From positions 2,976,001-3,040,000 of the forward strand of contig NZ_CP151650.1 in NCBI RefSeq assembly GCF_038397775.1: a stretch of DNA of 64,000 nt, given 5' to 3'. How positions within the stretch are numbered: the stretch's first letter is position 1; each line of letters begins with the position of its first letter. This document shows, piece by piece, positions 8,936-17,652 of this stretch. The notes beneath the pieces were generated by a model, which saw only the letters and a program-made list of their open reading frames with translations, made no database searches and was not told where the DNA came from. Made by a program: the position numbers and the translations under genes. The stretch comes from Pseudomonas sp. RC10 (GTDB lineage: Bacteria; Pseudomonadota; Gammaproteobacteria; Pseudomonadales; Pseudomonadaceae).

Positions 8936-9022
8936 TTCATCACCTTTACAAGAGTCGATAGTGTGTCGGGTGCAGCGAGGTGCCACCGGGGGTGGGAGCG
9001 GCGAAAGTTCCGCGTACGCCTG

Positions 9023-9589
9023 TCACGAATACATCAGGGCCGTATCCGGTGAACTGTCATCGTCATCATCCGGCGACAGCCCTGACTGGGCCTTTTGGCT
9101 CAGTGCCTCCAACCATATTTCGTGCTGTTCGATGAGGCCCTGCGTGAAGCGGTCGGTGGCCCAGATCCCCAGCGTGCTGATCTGCGTTTCATCGGTGATG
9201 ACCAAGGTCTGAGTCTCGGAAAGCGGGTGCAAATACCAGGTGTGATAAGCCATGACCCCTTCGGCACGTGCGACCCATCCCAAACGTTTTTCGAATTCGA
9301 AATCATGAACGGTGGAGGTGAGGCGGAACCCGAACGTCGACCATTTGAAGACAGAGCCCGCCTTCAGCGCAGGGCCGGGCCAGATGACAAATTCCACGTC
9401 CTGAGCGTTGGCGTACCACTGGGGCCAACGCCGGGCATAGGTGAGCCATGCCCATACCTTGGACACTGGCGCCGGGATCACCTTCTCATTGCGAGCGCAC
9501 AGTGGTGCGTTCCTCGGATGGTAGGCCTCGGGCCAATGAATGTCGGCTCTCAGGGTCGGCAGCAATGCATGAAGTGCCTGTTTATCCAT
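9023..9589 (-). CDS. SRPBCC (START-like) domain protein
   Basis: 188 residues. The segment 'KVIPAPVSKVWAWLTYARRW' followed by 'WYANAQDVEF' is typical of the SRPBCC/polyketide-cyclase-like fold, a helix-grip pocket that binds hydrophobic ligands. The C-terminal helix carries 'TQGLIEQHEIWLEALSQKAQ', and the protein ends in an acidic DDDDDS stretch. ATG 9589 has GAGG eight bases upstream. It is divergent from the LysR gene at 9805 and may be under its control. The role is probably ligand binding or modification; no enzymatic activity can be assigned. Confidence 0.8.
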   Translation of the reverse strand: MDKQALHALLPTLRADIHWPEAYHPRNAPLCARNEKVIPAPVSKVWAWLTYARRWPQWYANAQDVEFVIWPGPALKAGSVFKWSTFGFRLTSTVHDFEFEKRLGWVARAEGVMAYHTWYLHPLSETQTLVITDETQISTLGIWATDRFTQGLIEQHEIWLEALSQKAQSGLSPDDDDDSSPDTALMYS

Positions 9590-9787
9590 GGGGCTTACCT
9601 CGAGTGAGATTGAAGAACGGTATGGATGAAGCATTTGGGGTTCACGAGGCTCTGATCGGAGATCGCGGGACGACATGTTCGCCCGACGCCAGAAGCACCT
9701 CGGCGGCAGGGCGCTGCCCGAATCTCGGTCGAGACGTGATGCAGCGCAGACTAGGATTGCCGTGATACAACTACAAACAATCGTTTT

Positions 9788-9802
9788 TTGTATGAGATAC
9801 AA
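9788..9802. promoter_or_regulatory. Perfect dyad TTGTAT-GAG-ATACAA directly before a LysR gene
   Basis: This 15-base perfect palindrome contains a T-N11-A LysR core and ends two bases before the LysR start codon at 9805. A regulator bound here would block its own gene and act on the divergent SRPBCC promoter. An identical dyad lies at 16874-16888, beyond the RND operon. The extended 32-base unit here is 9772-9803. Confidence 0.6.
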
Positions 9803-9804
9803 AT

Positions 9805-10692
9805 ATGAACAAGGTATCCCGGCTGGGCGTCAGGCAACTGCGCATCTTCGCTGCGTTGCTCAAGACGCGAAACCTGAGTGCCGTTGCTGACCAGATGGGG
9901 CTGACGCAGCAGGCGGTCAGCGCCAACCTGACGACGTTGCGTGAGGTCTTCAGCGATCCATTGTTTGCCCGCACCGGCCGAGGTGTGATGCCCACGGCAC
10001 TGGCGCTCGAACTGCGCGGCGAAGTGGATGACATTCTTGCGGCACTCGAGCGGCTGGTAGAGCGCGCTCCGTTCGATCCCGCTCAAGTGGTCGGCACATT
10101 GAACGTCTCGGCGTCGGATTACGCCCATCAAGTTGTCATTGCGCCCAAGCTGGCTCAGATCCGGCAACAGGCGCCCGGTCTGAAGCTGATCCTCAGCGAA
10201 ATGCTGGTCGATGCGGTGGCCAACAAGATGGCGAGCGGCGAAATCGATCTGGTCATTTCCTTGAATGATTACGTTCCGGCGCATTTCTCCCGGCAAACGC
10301 TGTTCGACGAGCACTACGTCTGTGTCGCAGGGGCGGGCTCACCCCTCGCAAAAGGGCGCATCAGCCTGTCGACATTGGCTCGACAACCCCATGTCGTGGT
10401 ATCCCCGGCGCGGGCTAATCTCATCGGTTCCGCCGATGGCTGGTTCCAGGCCCGTGGCCTCACGCGTGAGGTGATTCTGTCGGTCCCGCATTTTCTGCTG
10501 GTGCCGTCGATGGTCAGCACCGCGAACGCGGTCGCGTTCCTTCCCTCGCGCTTACTGCCATCCCCCGGCCTGGTGGCGCTGCGGCTGGAGGATGATGCTT
10601 GCCCGCCTGGCTATCAACTCATTGCGGCGTGGCACCCTCGCTCCAATTCGAATCCGCTGATCAACTGGCTCGTCGGGTTGCTGTCTTCCTGA
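9805..10692 (+). CDS. LysR-family regulator (NodD/MexT-like) upstream of an RND operon
   Basis: 295-residue LysR regulator. Its HTH is 'SAVADQMGLTQQAVSANL', followed by 'DPLFARTGRGVMPTALAL', the pattern of the NodD/NahR/MexT branch. A substrate-binding domain fills the rest. It is transcribed toward the RND genes 180 bases downstream, an arrangement like mexT-mexEF-oprN, so activation of the efflux operon is the natural inference. The start codon sits immediately after a palindromic box, suggesting tight autoregulation. No strong Shine-Dalgarno is visible because the box occupies that space. Confidence 0.9.
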   Translation: MNKVSRLGVRQLRIFAALLKTRNLSAVADQMGLTQQAVSANLTTLREVFSDPLFARTGRGVMPTALALELRGEVDDILAALERLVERAPFDPAQVVGTLNVSASDYAHQVVIAPKLAQIRQQAPGLKLILSEMLVDAVANKMASGEIDLVISLNDYVPAHFSRQTLFDEHYVCVAGAGSPLAKGRISLSTLARQPHVVVSPARANLIGSADGWFQARGLTREVILSVPHFLLVPSMVSTANAVAFLPSRLLPSPGLVALRLEDDACPPGYQLIAAWHPRSNSNPLINWLVGLLSS

Positions 10693-10720
10693 GCAGGCGG
10701 TGCGAGTCAAGGTCGTGATA

Positions 10721-10737
10721 GTGGCGGCAAACGCCAC
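10721..10737 (+). repeat. Small inverted repeat between LysR and RND genes
   Basis: GTGGCG-GCAAA-CGCCAC forms a 6-bp stem 29 bases after the LysR stop. It lacks a T tract, so it is a weak terminator at best. It may be part of the RND operon promoter region. Confidence 0.3.
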
Positions 10738-10874
10738 AATCAGTGTCCGCATGCGTCGTTTATCAATCCACCGCCCCCTCCCACAATGGCCGCCCTCGGT
10801 TCCCTTGGCATCAGCGGGGAACAATACAGCCAGGGCGCTAGGCCCTCAGGCTTCAAATCCGGACAGTGGAAAAT

Positions 10875-12062
10875 ATGACGATGTCAGCGAATCGCAGGCG
10901 GTGGGGTGTGGCAGTGACGGCCGTGTTAATCGTGGGTGGCGGGTTGGGTGTGGGCTCGTCGCAGAGAACGCCTCACGGGGTGATCGGTTTTGCCGAAGCG
11001 GCAGGCGCGGTCCAGGCTACGGAAGTGGGTGTGGCGGTGGTCAACGCGCAGCCGGTCACGGAGCGTCAGGGGTATTCCGGCCGACTACAGGCTATCGACG
11101 ACATTGCGATTCGGCCGCTGGTGTCCGGGACCCTCGTCGGTGTGCATTTCAAAGACGGCAGTCTGGTGAAGCGGGGCGACGTGCTGTTCAGCATCGACCC
11201 CAAGCCGTATCAGGCCGAAGTGGACCGTGCGGCGGGTGTCCTCGCCGCCTCCCAGGCTCGCGTGGCATTCGCATCCGCCGATGCGGCACGCGCCGAGCGG
11301 CTCATTGCAAGCAACGCCATCTCCAAACGGGACCTGGACGAGAAGGTCAACGCGTTGCGCGAGACACAGGCGAACGTCAAGACCGCGACGGCGGCACTGG
11401 ACGCCGCCAACATCAATCTTGGCTATACGCGTGTGAAAGCACCGGTGGCGGGGCGGGTGTCGCGGGCGGAACTGACCGTGGGCAATACCGTAGCCAGTGG
11501 CGCCTCTGCTCCGGTGCTGACGACGCTGGTTTCGGTGTCACCGATTTATGCGGCGTTCGACGTCGACGAGCAGACCTACCTGGCGTACCTGTGTTGTTCA
11601 TCGGGTGCTCCGGTGCCAGTGTCCCTCGGTTTGGCGAACGAGACCGGTTATTCCCGCAGCGGCGTGATCGATTCTGTCGACAACCAGATGAACAGCGGCT
11701 CCGGCACCATCCGCGTGCGCGCCCGCTTCGATAACCTCGATGGTGCGCTGTTGCCGGGCCTCTATGCGCGCATTCAGGTGTCGGCAGGCCGAGCCCACGA
11801 TCGGGTGTTGATCAACGATGCGGCGGTGGGGACCGATCAGACCCGCAAGTACGTGCTGGTCGTCGATGAGCAAGAGCGGGCGCAGTATCGGCAGGTCGAA
11901 CTGGGCAACCTCCACGACGGATTGCGCATCGTTCTAAGCGGGCTTCAGCCGGGTGAACGGATCATCGTCAACGGCGTGCAGCGCGTGCGGCCCCAGGAAA
12001 AGGTCAGTGTTCAAACCGTCGACATGGCGAATCTGAGCCCTTCCATCAAGCCTGCAGCCTAA
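10875..12062 (+). CDS. RND efflux periplasmic adaptor (membrane fusion protein)
   Basis: HlyD/AcrA-family adaptor of about 395 residues linking the inner-membrane pump to the outer-membrane channel. An N-terminal signal/anchor helix (AVTAVLIVGGGLGVGSS) lacks a lipobox Cys. The lipoyl half-motifs are 'SGTLVGVHFKDGSLVKRGD' and 'YTRVKAPVAGRVSRAEL', separated by an alpha-hairpin (~90-165). A beta-barrel with 'VSPIYAAFDVDEQTYLAYL' follows. I place the start at ATG 10875; GTG 10866 and ATG 10881 are alternatives and none has a strong ribosome site. It is first in a three-gene operon, 15 bases before the pump gene. Confidence 0.92.
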   Translation: MTMSANRRRWGVAVTAVLIVGGGLGVGSSQRTPHGVIGFAEAAGAVQATEVGVAVVNAQPVTERQGYSGRLQAIDDIAIRPLVSGTLVGVHFKDGSLVKRGDVLFSIDPKPYQAEVDRAAGVLAASQARVAFASADAARAERLIASNAISKRDLDEKVNALRETQANVKTATAALDAANINLGYTRVKAPVAGRVSRAELTVGNTVASGASAPVLTTLVSVSPIYAAFDVDEQTYLAYLCCSSGAPVPVSLGLANETGYSRSGVIDSVDNQMNSGSGTIRVRARFDNLDGALLPGLYARIQVSAGRAHDRVLINDAAVGTDQTRKYVLVVDEQERAQYRQVELGNLHDGLRIVLSGLQPGERIIVNGVQRVRPQEKVSVQTVDMANLSPSIKPAA

Positions 12063-12077
12063 GCGACGGATTCTTTC

Positions 12078-15000
12078 ATGAACATCTCGAGATTTTTTAT
12101 CGACCGGCCGATCTTCGCCGGTGTGTTGTCCGTGCTGGTGGTGCTCGCCGGGCTGATCGCGCTGGCCAGGCTGCCGTCCGCCGAATACCCCGAAGTGGTG
12201 CCGCCTTCTGTGCTGGTGCATGCGCAATACCCGGGCGCCAGTTCGAAGGTCATTGCCGAAACCGTTGCCTCTCCGATCGAAGAGCAGATCAATGGTGTCG
12301 AGGACATGCTTTATATGCAGTCGCAGGCGACCAGCGACGGCCAGATGACCACCACCGTGACATTCAAGCTCGGGACCAACCCTGACCTGGCGCAGCAACT
12401 GGTGCAAACCCGCGTGGCGCAGGCGTTGCCGCGTCTGCCCGAGGACGTCCAGCGCCTGGGGGTGACCTCGATCAAGTCCTCGCCGACGCTCACCATTGCG
12501 GTGAACCTGGTGTCACCCGACCGTCGCTACGACCGGGCTTACCTGCGCAATTACCTGTTGATCAACGTGCGCGATCGCCTGGCGCGGATTCCCGGCGTCG
12601 GCGAGGCGCGGCTCTGGGGCGGTGGCGATTACGCGATGCGCGTCTGGCTGGACCCGCAAAAGATTGCGCGGCTGGACATGACTGCTTCCGATGTGGTGAA
12701 CGCCATCCGTGAGCAAAACGTTCAAGTGGCAGCGGGCATGGTCGGCGGTTCCCCCATGATCGCCAACGTTCCGCAGCAGCTGACCATCGACGCCCAGGGG
12801 CGGTTGAAAACCGAGCAAGAGTTCCTCGACATCATCTTGAAGTCATCCCCCGGCGGCGCGATTACGCGACTCTCGGATGTGGCGCGGGTCGAGATGGGCG
12901 CTGCCGAATACGGCCTTCGTTCATTGCTCGACAATGAGCAGTCGGCTCAGGTGGTGATCTTCCAGCAGCCCAACGCCAACTCGCTGCAGATTTCCAAAGA
13001 CGTGCGCGCCGCCATGGCTGAGTTGCGCGCGGACATGCCCGAGGACATGGATTACCGGATTGCCTACGACCCCAGTCAGTTCGTCCAGGAAAGCATCAAC
13101 GCGGTGATCATGACCTTGCTCGAGGCCATCGCGTTGGTGGTGCTGGTGGTCATTGTCTTCCTGCAAACCTGGCGCGCCTCGCTCATCCCTTTGCTAGCGG
13201 TGCCGGTCTCGATCATCGGGACGTTCGCCCTGTTACTCGCCTTCGGATTCACCATCAATGCGCTGTCACTGTTCGGTATGGTGTTGGCGATCGGCATCGT
13301 GGTTGATGACGCCATCGTCGTGGTCGAGAACGTCGAGCGCAACATCGAAGCCGGCCTTTCGCCCCGCGATGCGACGTACAAAGCCATGCAGGAAGTCAGT
13401 GGTCCGATCATCGCCATCGCACTGACGCTGGTGGCCGTGTTCGTGCCGCTGGCGTTCATGTCCGGACTGACGGGCCAGTTCTACCAACAATTCGCGATGA
13501 CGATTGCCATTTCCACGGTCATCTCCGCGTTCAACTCACTGACCCTTTCGCCCGCGCTGGCAGCGATTTTGTTGAAGGGACACGGCGCCCCCAGAGACTG
13601 GCTGACCCGGATCATGGATCGCCTGTTCGGGCGCTTTTTCGATGGCTTCAACCGGTTGTTCAACCGCGGGTCCGAGGCTTACGGGCGCGGCGTGGGCCGC
13701 ATGATCAATCGCAAGGTCGTGATGCTCGCCCTTTACGGTCTACTGGCCGCAGGGGCGGTGTACATGGGCAAGGTCGTGCCCGGTGGTTTCGTACCCCAGC
13801 AAGACAAGGATTACGTGCTGGCGGTCGCTCAACTGCCCAATGGGGCATCGATGGAGCGCACCGAGCAGGTCGTGCGGGAAATGGCCGACATCGCCTTGAA
13901 ACTGCCAGGCGTAGAACGGGCCGTTCAATACCCTGGCATGTCGATCAACGGCTTTACGCATTCCTCCAGCGCGGGTTTGATTTTCATGATCCTCAAGCCT
14001 TCGCGGCAACGGGGAGAGGGTGAATCGACGGCGGATATCGTGAAGGCATTGAACGCCCGCTACGGCAAGATCAAAGAGGCCAGCGTCGCCGCGTTTCCTC
14101 CACCGCCCGTCTTGGGACTGGGGACCTTGGGCGGATTCAAATTGCAGCTCGAAGACCGTGGTTCGTTGGGCTACGAGGCGTTGAACGCGGCCACCCAGGC
14201 GTTTCTGGCCAAGGCTGCAGAGGCGCCTGAGCTGGGGCCTGCGTTCTCTACTTTCCAGATCAACGTGCCACAGCTGAACGTCGAGCTCGATCGGGTGAAG
14301 GCCAAGCAATTGGGCGTGTCTGTGACCGATGTGTTCGAGACACTGCAGATCTACCTGGGCTCCACCTACATCAACGACTTCAACAAATTCGGGCGGGTCT
14401 ATCAGGTGAGGGCGCAGGCCGACGCGCCGTTCCGTGCCACGGCTGCTGACATTGGTTTGCTGAAAGTGCGCAATGGGGCGGGTGAGATGGTGCCGCTGTC
14501 TACTCTCATCACAGTGACCACGACCTATGGTCCGGAGTCGGTCGTGCGTTACAACGGTTTTCCCGCGGCCGATATCAATGGCGGACCTGCGCCGGGCTAC
14601 TCCTCCGATCAGGCGCAGGCGGCAGTGGAACGCATCGCCAACGAAGTCTTGCCGCGAGGCATTCGCTTTGAGTGGACAGACCTGACGTACCAACAGGTGC
14701 TGGTGGGCAATGCATCGCTGTGGGTATTCCCGATCAGTCTGATTCTGGTGTTTCTGGTGCTGGCCGCGCTTTACGAAAGCCTCACCTTGCCGTTGGCAAT
14801 CATTCTGATCGTGCCCATGAGCCTGCTGTCCGCCCTGGTCGGGGTATGGCTGACCGACGGCGACAACAACATTTTTACCCAAATCGGTCTGATGGTGCTG
14901 GTGGGGCTGTCGGTGAAAAACGCGATCCTCATCGTGGAGTTCGCGAGGGAGTTGGAGATGCAAGGGCGCACTATCGTGCAAGCCGCCGTGGAGGCGAGCC

Positions 15001-15317
15001 GTCTGAGACTGCGCCCCATTCTGATGACGTCCATCGCCTTCATCATGGGTGTCGTTCCGTTGGTGTTTTCTTCTGGTGCGGGGGCCGAAATGCGAGCCGC
15101 GATGGGTATCGCCGTGTTCTTCGGCATGCTGGGGGTGACCTTGTTCGGGCTCATGCTCACGCCGGTTTTCTACGTGCTGTTGCGCAAGCTGTCCGGGGTC
15201 GAGCATCTGGTCGATAAACATGGCATGCACCCAAACCTTCAAAGCGTGGCCGCCGGGCACCCGCACCACGACGAGCGGTCCCTTGTGCGCGCAGCGTCTC
15301 CCGAGTATTCGAAGTGA
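12078..15317 (+). CDS. RND efflux pump, HAE1 family (MexF/OqxB-like)
   Basis: Inner-membrane proton-driven trimeric multidrug exporter of 1,079 residues, slightly longer than AcrB. The opening MNISRFFIDRPIFAGVLSV and 'LPSAEYPEVVPP' are hallmarks of the family. The proton-relay Asp pair is in 'GIVVDDAIVVVENVER', and the relay Lys in 'VGLSVKNAILIVEFA'. The last ~40 residues form a His-containing hydrophilic tail. 'LYMQSQATSDGQ' and 'YLRNYLLINVRDRLARIPGV' are closer to MexF/OqxB than to MexB. It works with the adaptor before it and the channel after it. The stop overlaps a GTG in frame with the channel gene, implying coupled translation. The substrate is unknown. Confidence 0.94.
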   Translation: MNISRFFIDRPIFAGVLSVLVVLAGLIALARLPSAEYPEVVPPSVLVHAQYPGASSKVIAETVASPIEEQINGVEDMLYMQSQATSDGQMTTTVTFKLGTNPDLAQQLVQTRVAQALPRLPEDVQRLGVTSIKSSPTLTIAVNLVSPDRRYDRAYLRNYLLINVRDRLARIPGVGEARLWGGGDYAMRVWLDPQKIARLDMTASDVVNAIREQNVQVAAGMVGGSPMIANVPQQLTIDAQGRLKTEQEFLDIILKSSPGGAITRLSDVARVEMGAAEYGLRSLLDNEQSAQVVIFQQPNANSLQISKDVRAAMAELRADMPEDMDYRIAYDPSQFVQESINAVIMTLLEAIALVVLVVIVFLQTWRASLIPLLAVPVSIIGTFALLLAFGFTINALSLFGMVLAIGIVVDDAIVVVENVERNIEAGLSPRDATYKAMQEVSGPIIAIALTLVAVFVPLAFMSGLTGQFYQQFAMTIAISTVISAFNSLTLSPALAAILLKGHGAPRDWLTRIMDRLFGRFFDGFNRLFNRGSEAYGRGVGRMINRKVVMLALYGLLAAGAVYMGKVVPGGFVPQQDKDYVLAVAQLPNGASMERTEQVVREMADIALKLPGVERAVQYPGMSINGFTHSSSAGLIFMILKPSRQRGEGESTADIVKALNARYGKIKEASVAAFPPPPVLGLGTLGGFKLQLEDRGSLGYEALNAATQAFLAKAAEAPELGPAFSTFQINVPQLNVELDRVKAKQLGVSVTDVFETLQIYLGSTYINDFNKFGRVYQVRAQADAPFRATAADIGLLKVRNGAGEMVPLSTLITVTTTYGPESVVRYNGFPAADINGGPAPGYSSDQAQAAVERIANEVLPRGIRFEWTDLTYQQVLVGNASLWVFPISLILVFLVLAALYESLTLPLAIILIVPMSLLSALVGVWLTDGDNNIFTQIGLMVLVGLSVKNAILIVEFARELEMQGRTIVQAAVEASRLRLRPILMTSIAFIMGVVPLVFSSGAGAEMRAAMGIAVFFGMLGVTLFGLMLTPVFYVLLRKLSGVEHLVDKHGMHPNLQSVAAGHPHHDERSLVRAASPEYSK

Positions 15318-15325
15318 GTGGCGGA

Positions 15326-16810
15326 ATGAGAAAACAGTCGATCAATAAACCGAACGTGAAGGCGATGTGGCTGTTGTCCACGCTGATGCTCGCAGGCTGC
15401 GCGCAAACCCCTGACTACCTGAAGCCTGAGATGGTGCTGCCCCCATCGTTCAAGGAAACGTCCGCATTGCCGGACCCTGAAGCGGGCGAGTGGAAGAGGG
15501 CGCAGCCTTCCGAGGAGGTCGCCAGGGGGCAGTGGTGGAAAGTCTTTGACGACCCGTTGCTGGATAAGTTGGAGGAAGAAGCGCAACTGCAAAATCAGAA
15601 CCTGCTGGCCGCCGTGGCACGTCTCAAACAAGCCAGAGGTTTCGGTCAGATGGCCAATGCGGATCGGTTTCCCACCCTGAGCGGCGGGATAGGGCCCTCT
15701 CGGCAACGGCTGTCGTCCGAGACTCAACCCGAGGCAGGCGGTGGGCTGCAACAGACCTTCTGGCGCGCTCAGGCAGGGGCTTCGTACGAAGTCGACCTGT
15801 TTGGCCGTGTTTCCGCGTCGGTTGCAGCCGCCAATGCCGATACGGAGCGAGGGGTGGCCCTGCTTCGGTCCGTGTTGCTGAGTGTGCAGGCGGACGTGGC
15901 ACAGCATTATTTTGCGTTGCGTCAACTGGATGCCGAGCTGGAAGTATTTGCCGGCGCCGTGACCTTGCGCGAGCAAGCGCTGGCACTTATCGAGCACCGG
16001 TTTGCGATGGGCGATATCGGCGAGCTGGATGTGGCTCGTGCCAAGGCGGAACTGGCGACCACGCGATCCGACGCGATGTCGGCCCAACGGCTGCGCGCTG
16101 TGTCGGAACATCGCTTGGCCCTGTTATTGGGAAAGATGCCTTCACAGTTCTCGATCACGGCTCACCCGCTTAAGGACATTCAGGTCGAGGTCCCTGCCAG
16201 CTTGCCCTCTTCACTGTTGGAGCGTCGCCCCGACATTGCAGCCGCTGAACGCACCATGGCCGCAGCCAACGCGCGCATCGGCATGGCCAACGCGGCGTTT
16301 TTCCCGTCGCTCACGTTGACGGCCGCCGCAGGCTTCGAGTCAGGTTCCTTGAGCAATCTGTTCAACTGGAGCAGCCGCACGTTCCTGCTGGGCCCATTGG
16401 TGGGGACGGCGTTGAACATGCCTCTGTTCGATGGCGGCTTTCGCAAGGGCAATCTTGCGGTGGCCAAAGCGGTCTACGAAGAAGACGTGGCGCGATATCG
16501 TGAGCAGGTGCTGCTGGCGTTCCAGGAGGTCGAGGACAATCTCTCGGAGCTGCGGATCTTGCGTGAGCAAGCGGTGGAGCAGGCCCGCGCGGTCGACGCT
16601 TCTCAGCGCGCGGCCACGATTGCGCGCACGCAATACGACGAAGGGGACGTCATCTACCTGTCGGTGCTCGACGCGGAGCGCACGGCGTTGCAGTCCAGGC
16701 GCAGTGCTATTCAGTTACAAGGAGGCCGGGCGACGGCGACGGTCAATCTGATCCGGGCCTTGGGCGGGGGCTGGGACGCGCCGGGACAGACCATGGCGAT
16801 CGCCGATTAA
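15326..16810 (+). CDS. Outer-membrane efflux lipoprotein, NodT/OprM family
   Basis: TolC-like channel of the NodT group, 494 residues. The signal peptide ends in the lipobox LMLAGC, so the mature N-terminus is probably lipidated. Two repeats of helix-strand-helix follow, with hallmark segments 'RGQWWKVFDDPLLDKLEEEA', 'SYEVDLFGRVSA' and 'LLERRPDIAAAERTMAAANA'. ATG 15326 is preferred; GTG 15314 overlaps the pump stop as GTGA and is an alternative. It completes the tripartite system and ends the operon ahead of the hairpin at 16834-16875. Confidence 0.93.
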   Translation: MRKQSINKPNVKAMWLLSTLMLAGCAQTPDYLKPEMVLPPSFKETSALPDPEAGEWKRAQPSEEVARGQWWKVFDDPLLDKLEEEAQLQNQNLLAAVARLKQARGFGQMANADRFPTLSGGIGPSRQRLSSETQPEAGGGLQQTFWRAQAGASYEVDLFGRVSASVAAANADTERGVALLRSVLLSVQADVAQHYFALRQLDAELEVFAGAVTLREQALALIEHRFAMGDIGELDVARAKAELATTRSDAMSAQRLRAVSEHRLALLLGKMPSQFSITAHPLKDIQVEVPASLPSSLLERRPDIAAAERTMAAANARIGMANAAFFPSLTLTAAAGFESGSLSNLFNWSSRTFLLGPLVGTALNMPLFDGGFRKGNLAVAKAVYEEDVARYREQVLLAFQEVEDNLSELRILREQAVEQARAVDASQRAATIARTQYDEGDVIYLSVLDAERTALQSRRSAIQLQGGRATATVNLIRALGGGWDAPGQTMAIAD

Positions 16811-16833
16811 TCAATCACCCCGTCCGGCATGAC

Positions 16834-16875
16834 AAAAACCCTGGCGCGCTGCACATCGCGGGCCTGGGTTTCTTT
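16834..16875 (+). terminator. Probable intrinsic terminator of the RND operon
   Basis: An imperfect GC-rich stem with outer pairs AAACCC (16836-16841) and GGGTTT (16866-16871) and an inner GGC/GCC pairing is followed by TCTTT. It begins 24 bases after the channel gene stop. The short T stretch runs directly into the palindromic box at 16874. Confidence 0.55.
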
Positions 16876-16888
16876 GTATCTCATACAA
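16874..16888. promoter_or_regulatory. Second copy of the LysR-type dyad, inverted
   Basis: TTGTAT-CTC-ATACAA is the exact reverse complement of the dyad at 9788-9802. The similarity extends to 32 bases (16873-16904 versus the complement of 9772-9803) with three mismatches. Here no gene starts next to it: the RND operon ends on one side and a truncated LysR ends on the other. It could be a leftover operator or a duplicated end. Confidence 0.6.
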
Positions 16889-16937
16889 GAAAGGATTGTT
16901 GGTACAGGGCGTCTGGCTTTCGCACAATCACGCCCCG

Positions 16938-17246
16938 TCAGTCAGGTGTTCGTGAGCGTCTTGTCAGGCACGAAGGGGAGAGCAGGGATTCGATGCTGTG
17001 CATCGCGGGCAGGAGGACGGCGGCAATCGCGTCAGCGCCCGAGGTGGGGCGCATCTTGCGGCCCGCGCGAATGAACAGTGGGTCGTTGAAATGCAACCTC
17101 AGTTTTGCCAGGGAGTTACTGACCGCCGGCTGGCCAACTTCTAGCCGCATCGCGGTATGGGTGACGCTGCGCTCCCGGTAGAGCACTGAAAAGGTGAGCA
17201 TGAGATTCAGGTCGACATTCCGGAAACGCGTCTCGTCGATCGCCAT
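16938..17246 (-). pseudogene. LysR regulator remnant, N-terminal third only
   Basis: Encodes 102 residues. The first ~88 are a clear LysR DNA-binding domain, with 'DLNLMLTFSVLYRERSVTHT' and 'QPAVSNSLAKLRLHFNDPLF'. After 'LLPAMHSIESLLS' the sequence leaves the family and stops. No substrate-binding domain is found downstream; about 200 residues are lost, with a breakpoint near 16965. Its ATG overlaps the stop of the ABM gene (TGATG), so the two were translationally coupled. A short HTH-only protein could still bind DNA, but the remnant interpretation is simpler. Confidence 0.75.
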
Positions 17247-17557
17247 CAGACGGCACGTCCGAAGGATTCGATCACATAACTGTTGAACTCCATGGAAAAC
17301 ACGCTCTCGAGTTTGATCAGCGAGATGAAGTATTCACCGGCAGGGTGATGGAACGAGGCCCGCATTTCGTACACCGATTTCCAGTGCCCGGTGATGATCC
17401 ATAAGTGCGGATTGAAGTGGCTTCGGGCGACTTGATACAGCACGCAGCCTGGCAGCCGTTTGACGTTCTCGCCTGCCAACAGCAGGGCCTTGCCCAACTC
17501 ATCGCTTCGCTCGGGCAGCGAGCGTATGTGGATGGTATTGATCGCCTGCGTCAACAT
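17246..17557 (-). CDS. ABM (antibiotic biosynthesis monooxygenase-like) family protein
   Basis: 103-residue protein. ATG 17557 follows AAGGA by eight bases. It has the ABM ferredoxin-like dimeric alpha/beta-barrel pattern: 'IRSLPERSDELGKALLLAGE', then 'PGCVLYQVARS', 'LWIITGHWKS' and 'ASFHHPAGEYFISLI'. Family members include quinol monooxygenases and haem-degrading enzymes. The catalytic role here cannot be assigned. It is divergent from the LysR gene at 17653 and is followed, with overlapping stop and start, by the LysR fragment. Confidence 0.78.
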   Translation of the reverse strand: MLTQAINTIHIRSLPERSDELGKALLLAGENVKRLPGCVLYQVARSHFNPHLWIITGHWKSVYEMRASFHHPAGEYFISLIKLESVFSMEFNSYVIESFGRAV

Positions 17558-17652
17558 GCTTTGTTCCTTATAGGTAGTTTCTGAATGATAAAGATGGCGT
17601 ATAGGGCGATAAACGACGCCAAACGAGTTTCTCCGTGGCGACGGAGGCGACA

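Noticed and set aside
8936..9022. Possible hrp box (GGAAC...CCAC) upstream of the orphan gene
   Set aside because: The spacing between the GGAACT and CCACC parts is about 10 bases, not the 15-16 required, and the CCACNNA end is absent.
13740..15269. Long open frame on the minus strand within the RND pump gene
   Set aside because: Antisense to a fully conserved pump; the translation is His/Arg/Gln-rich and matches nothing recognisable.
9772..16904. Transposon ends flanking the RND cassette
   Set aside because: The inverted copies contain a regulator-type palindrome, there is no transposase gene in or near the segment, and no target duplication is seen; kept as a finding, not as a mobile element.
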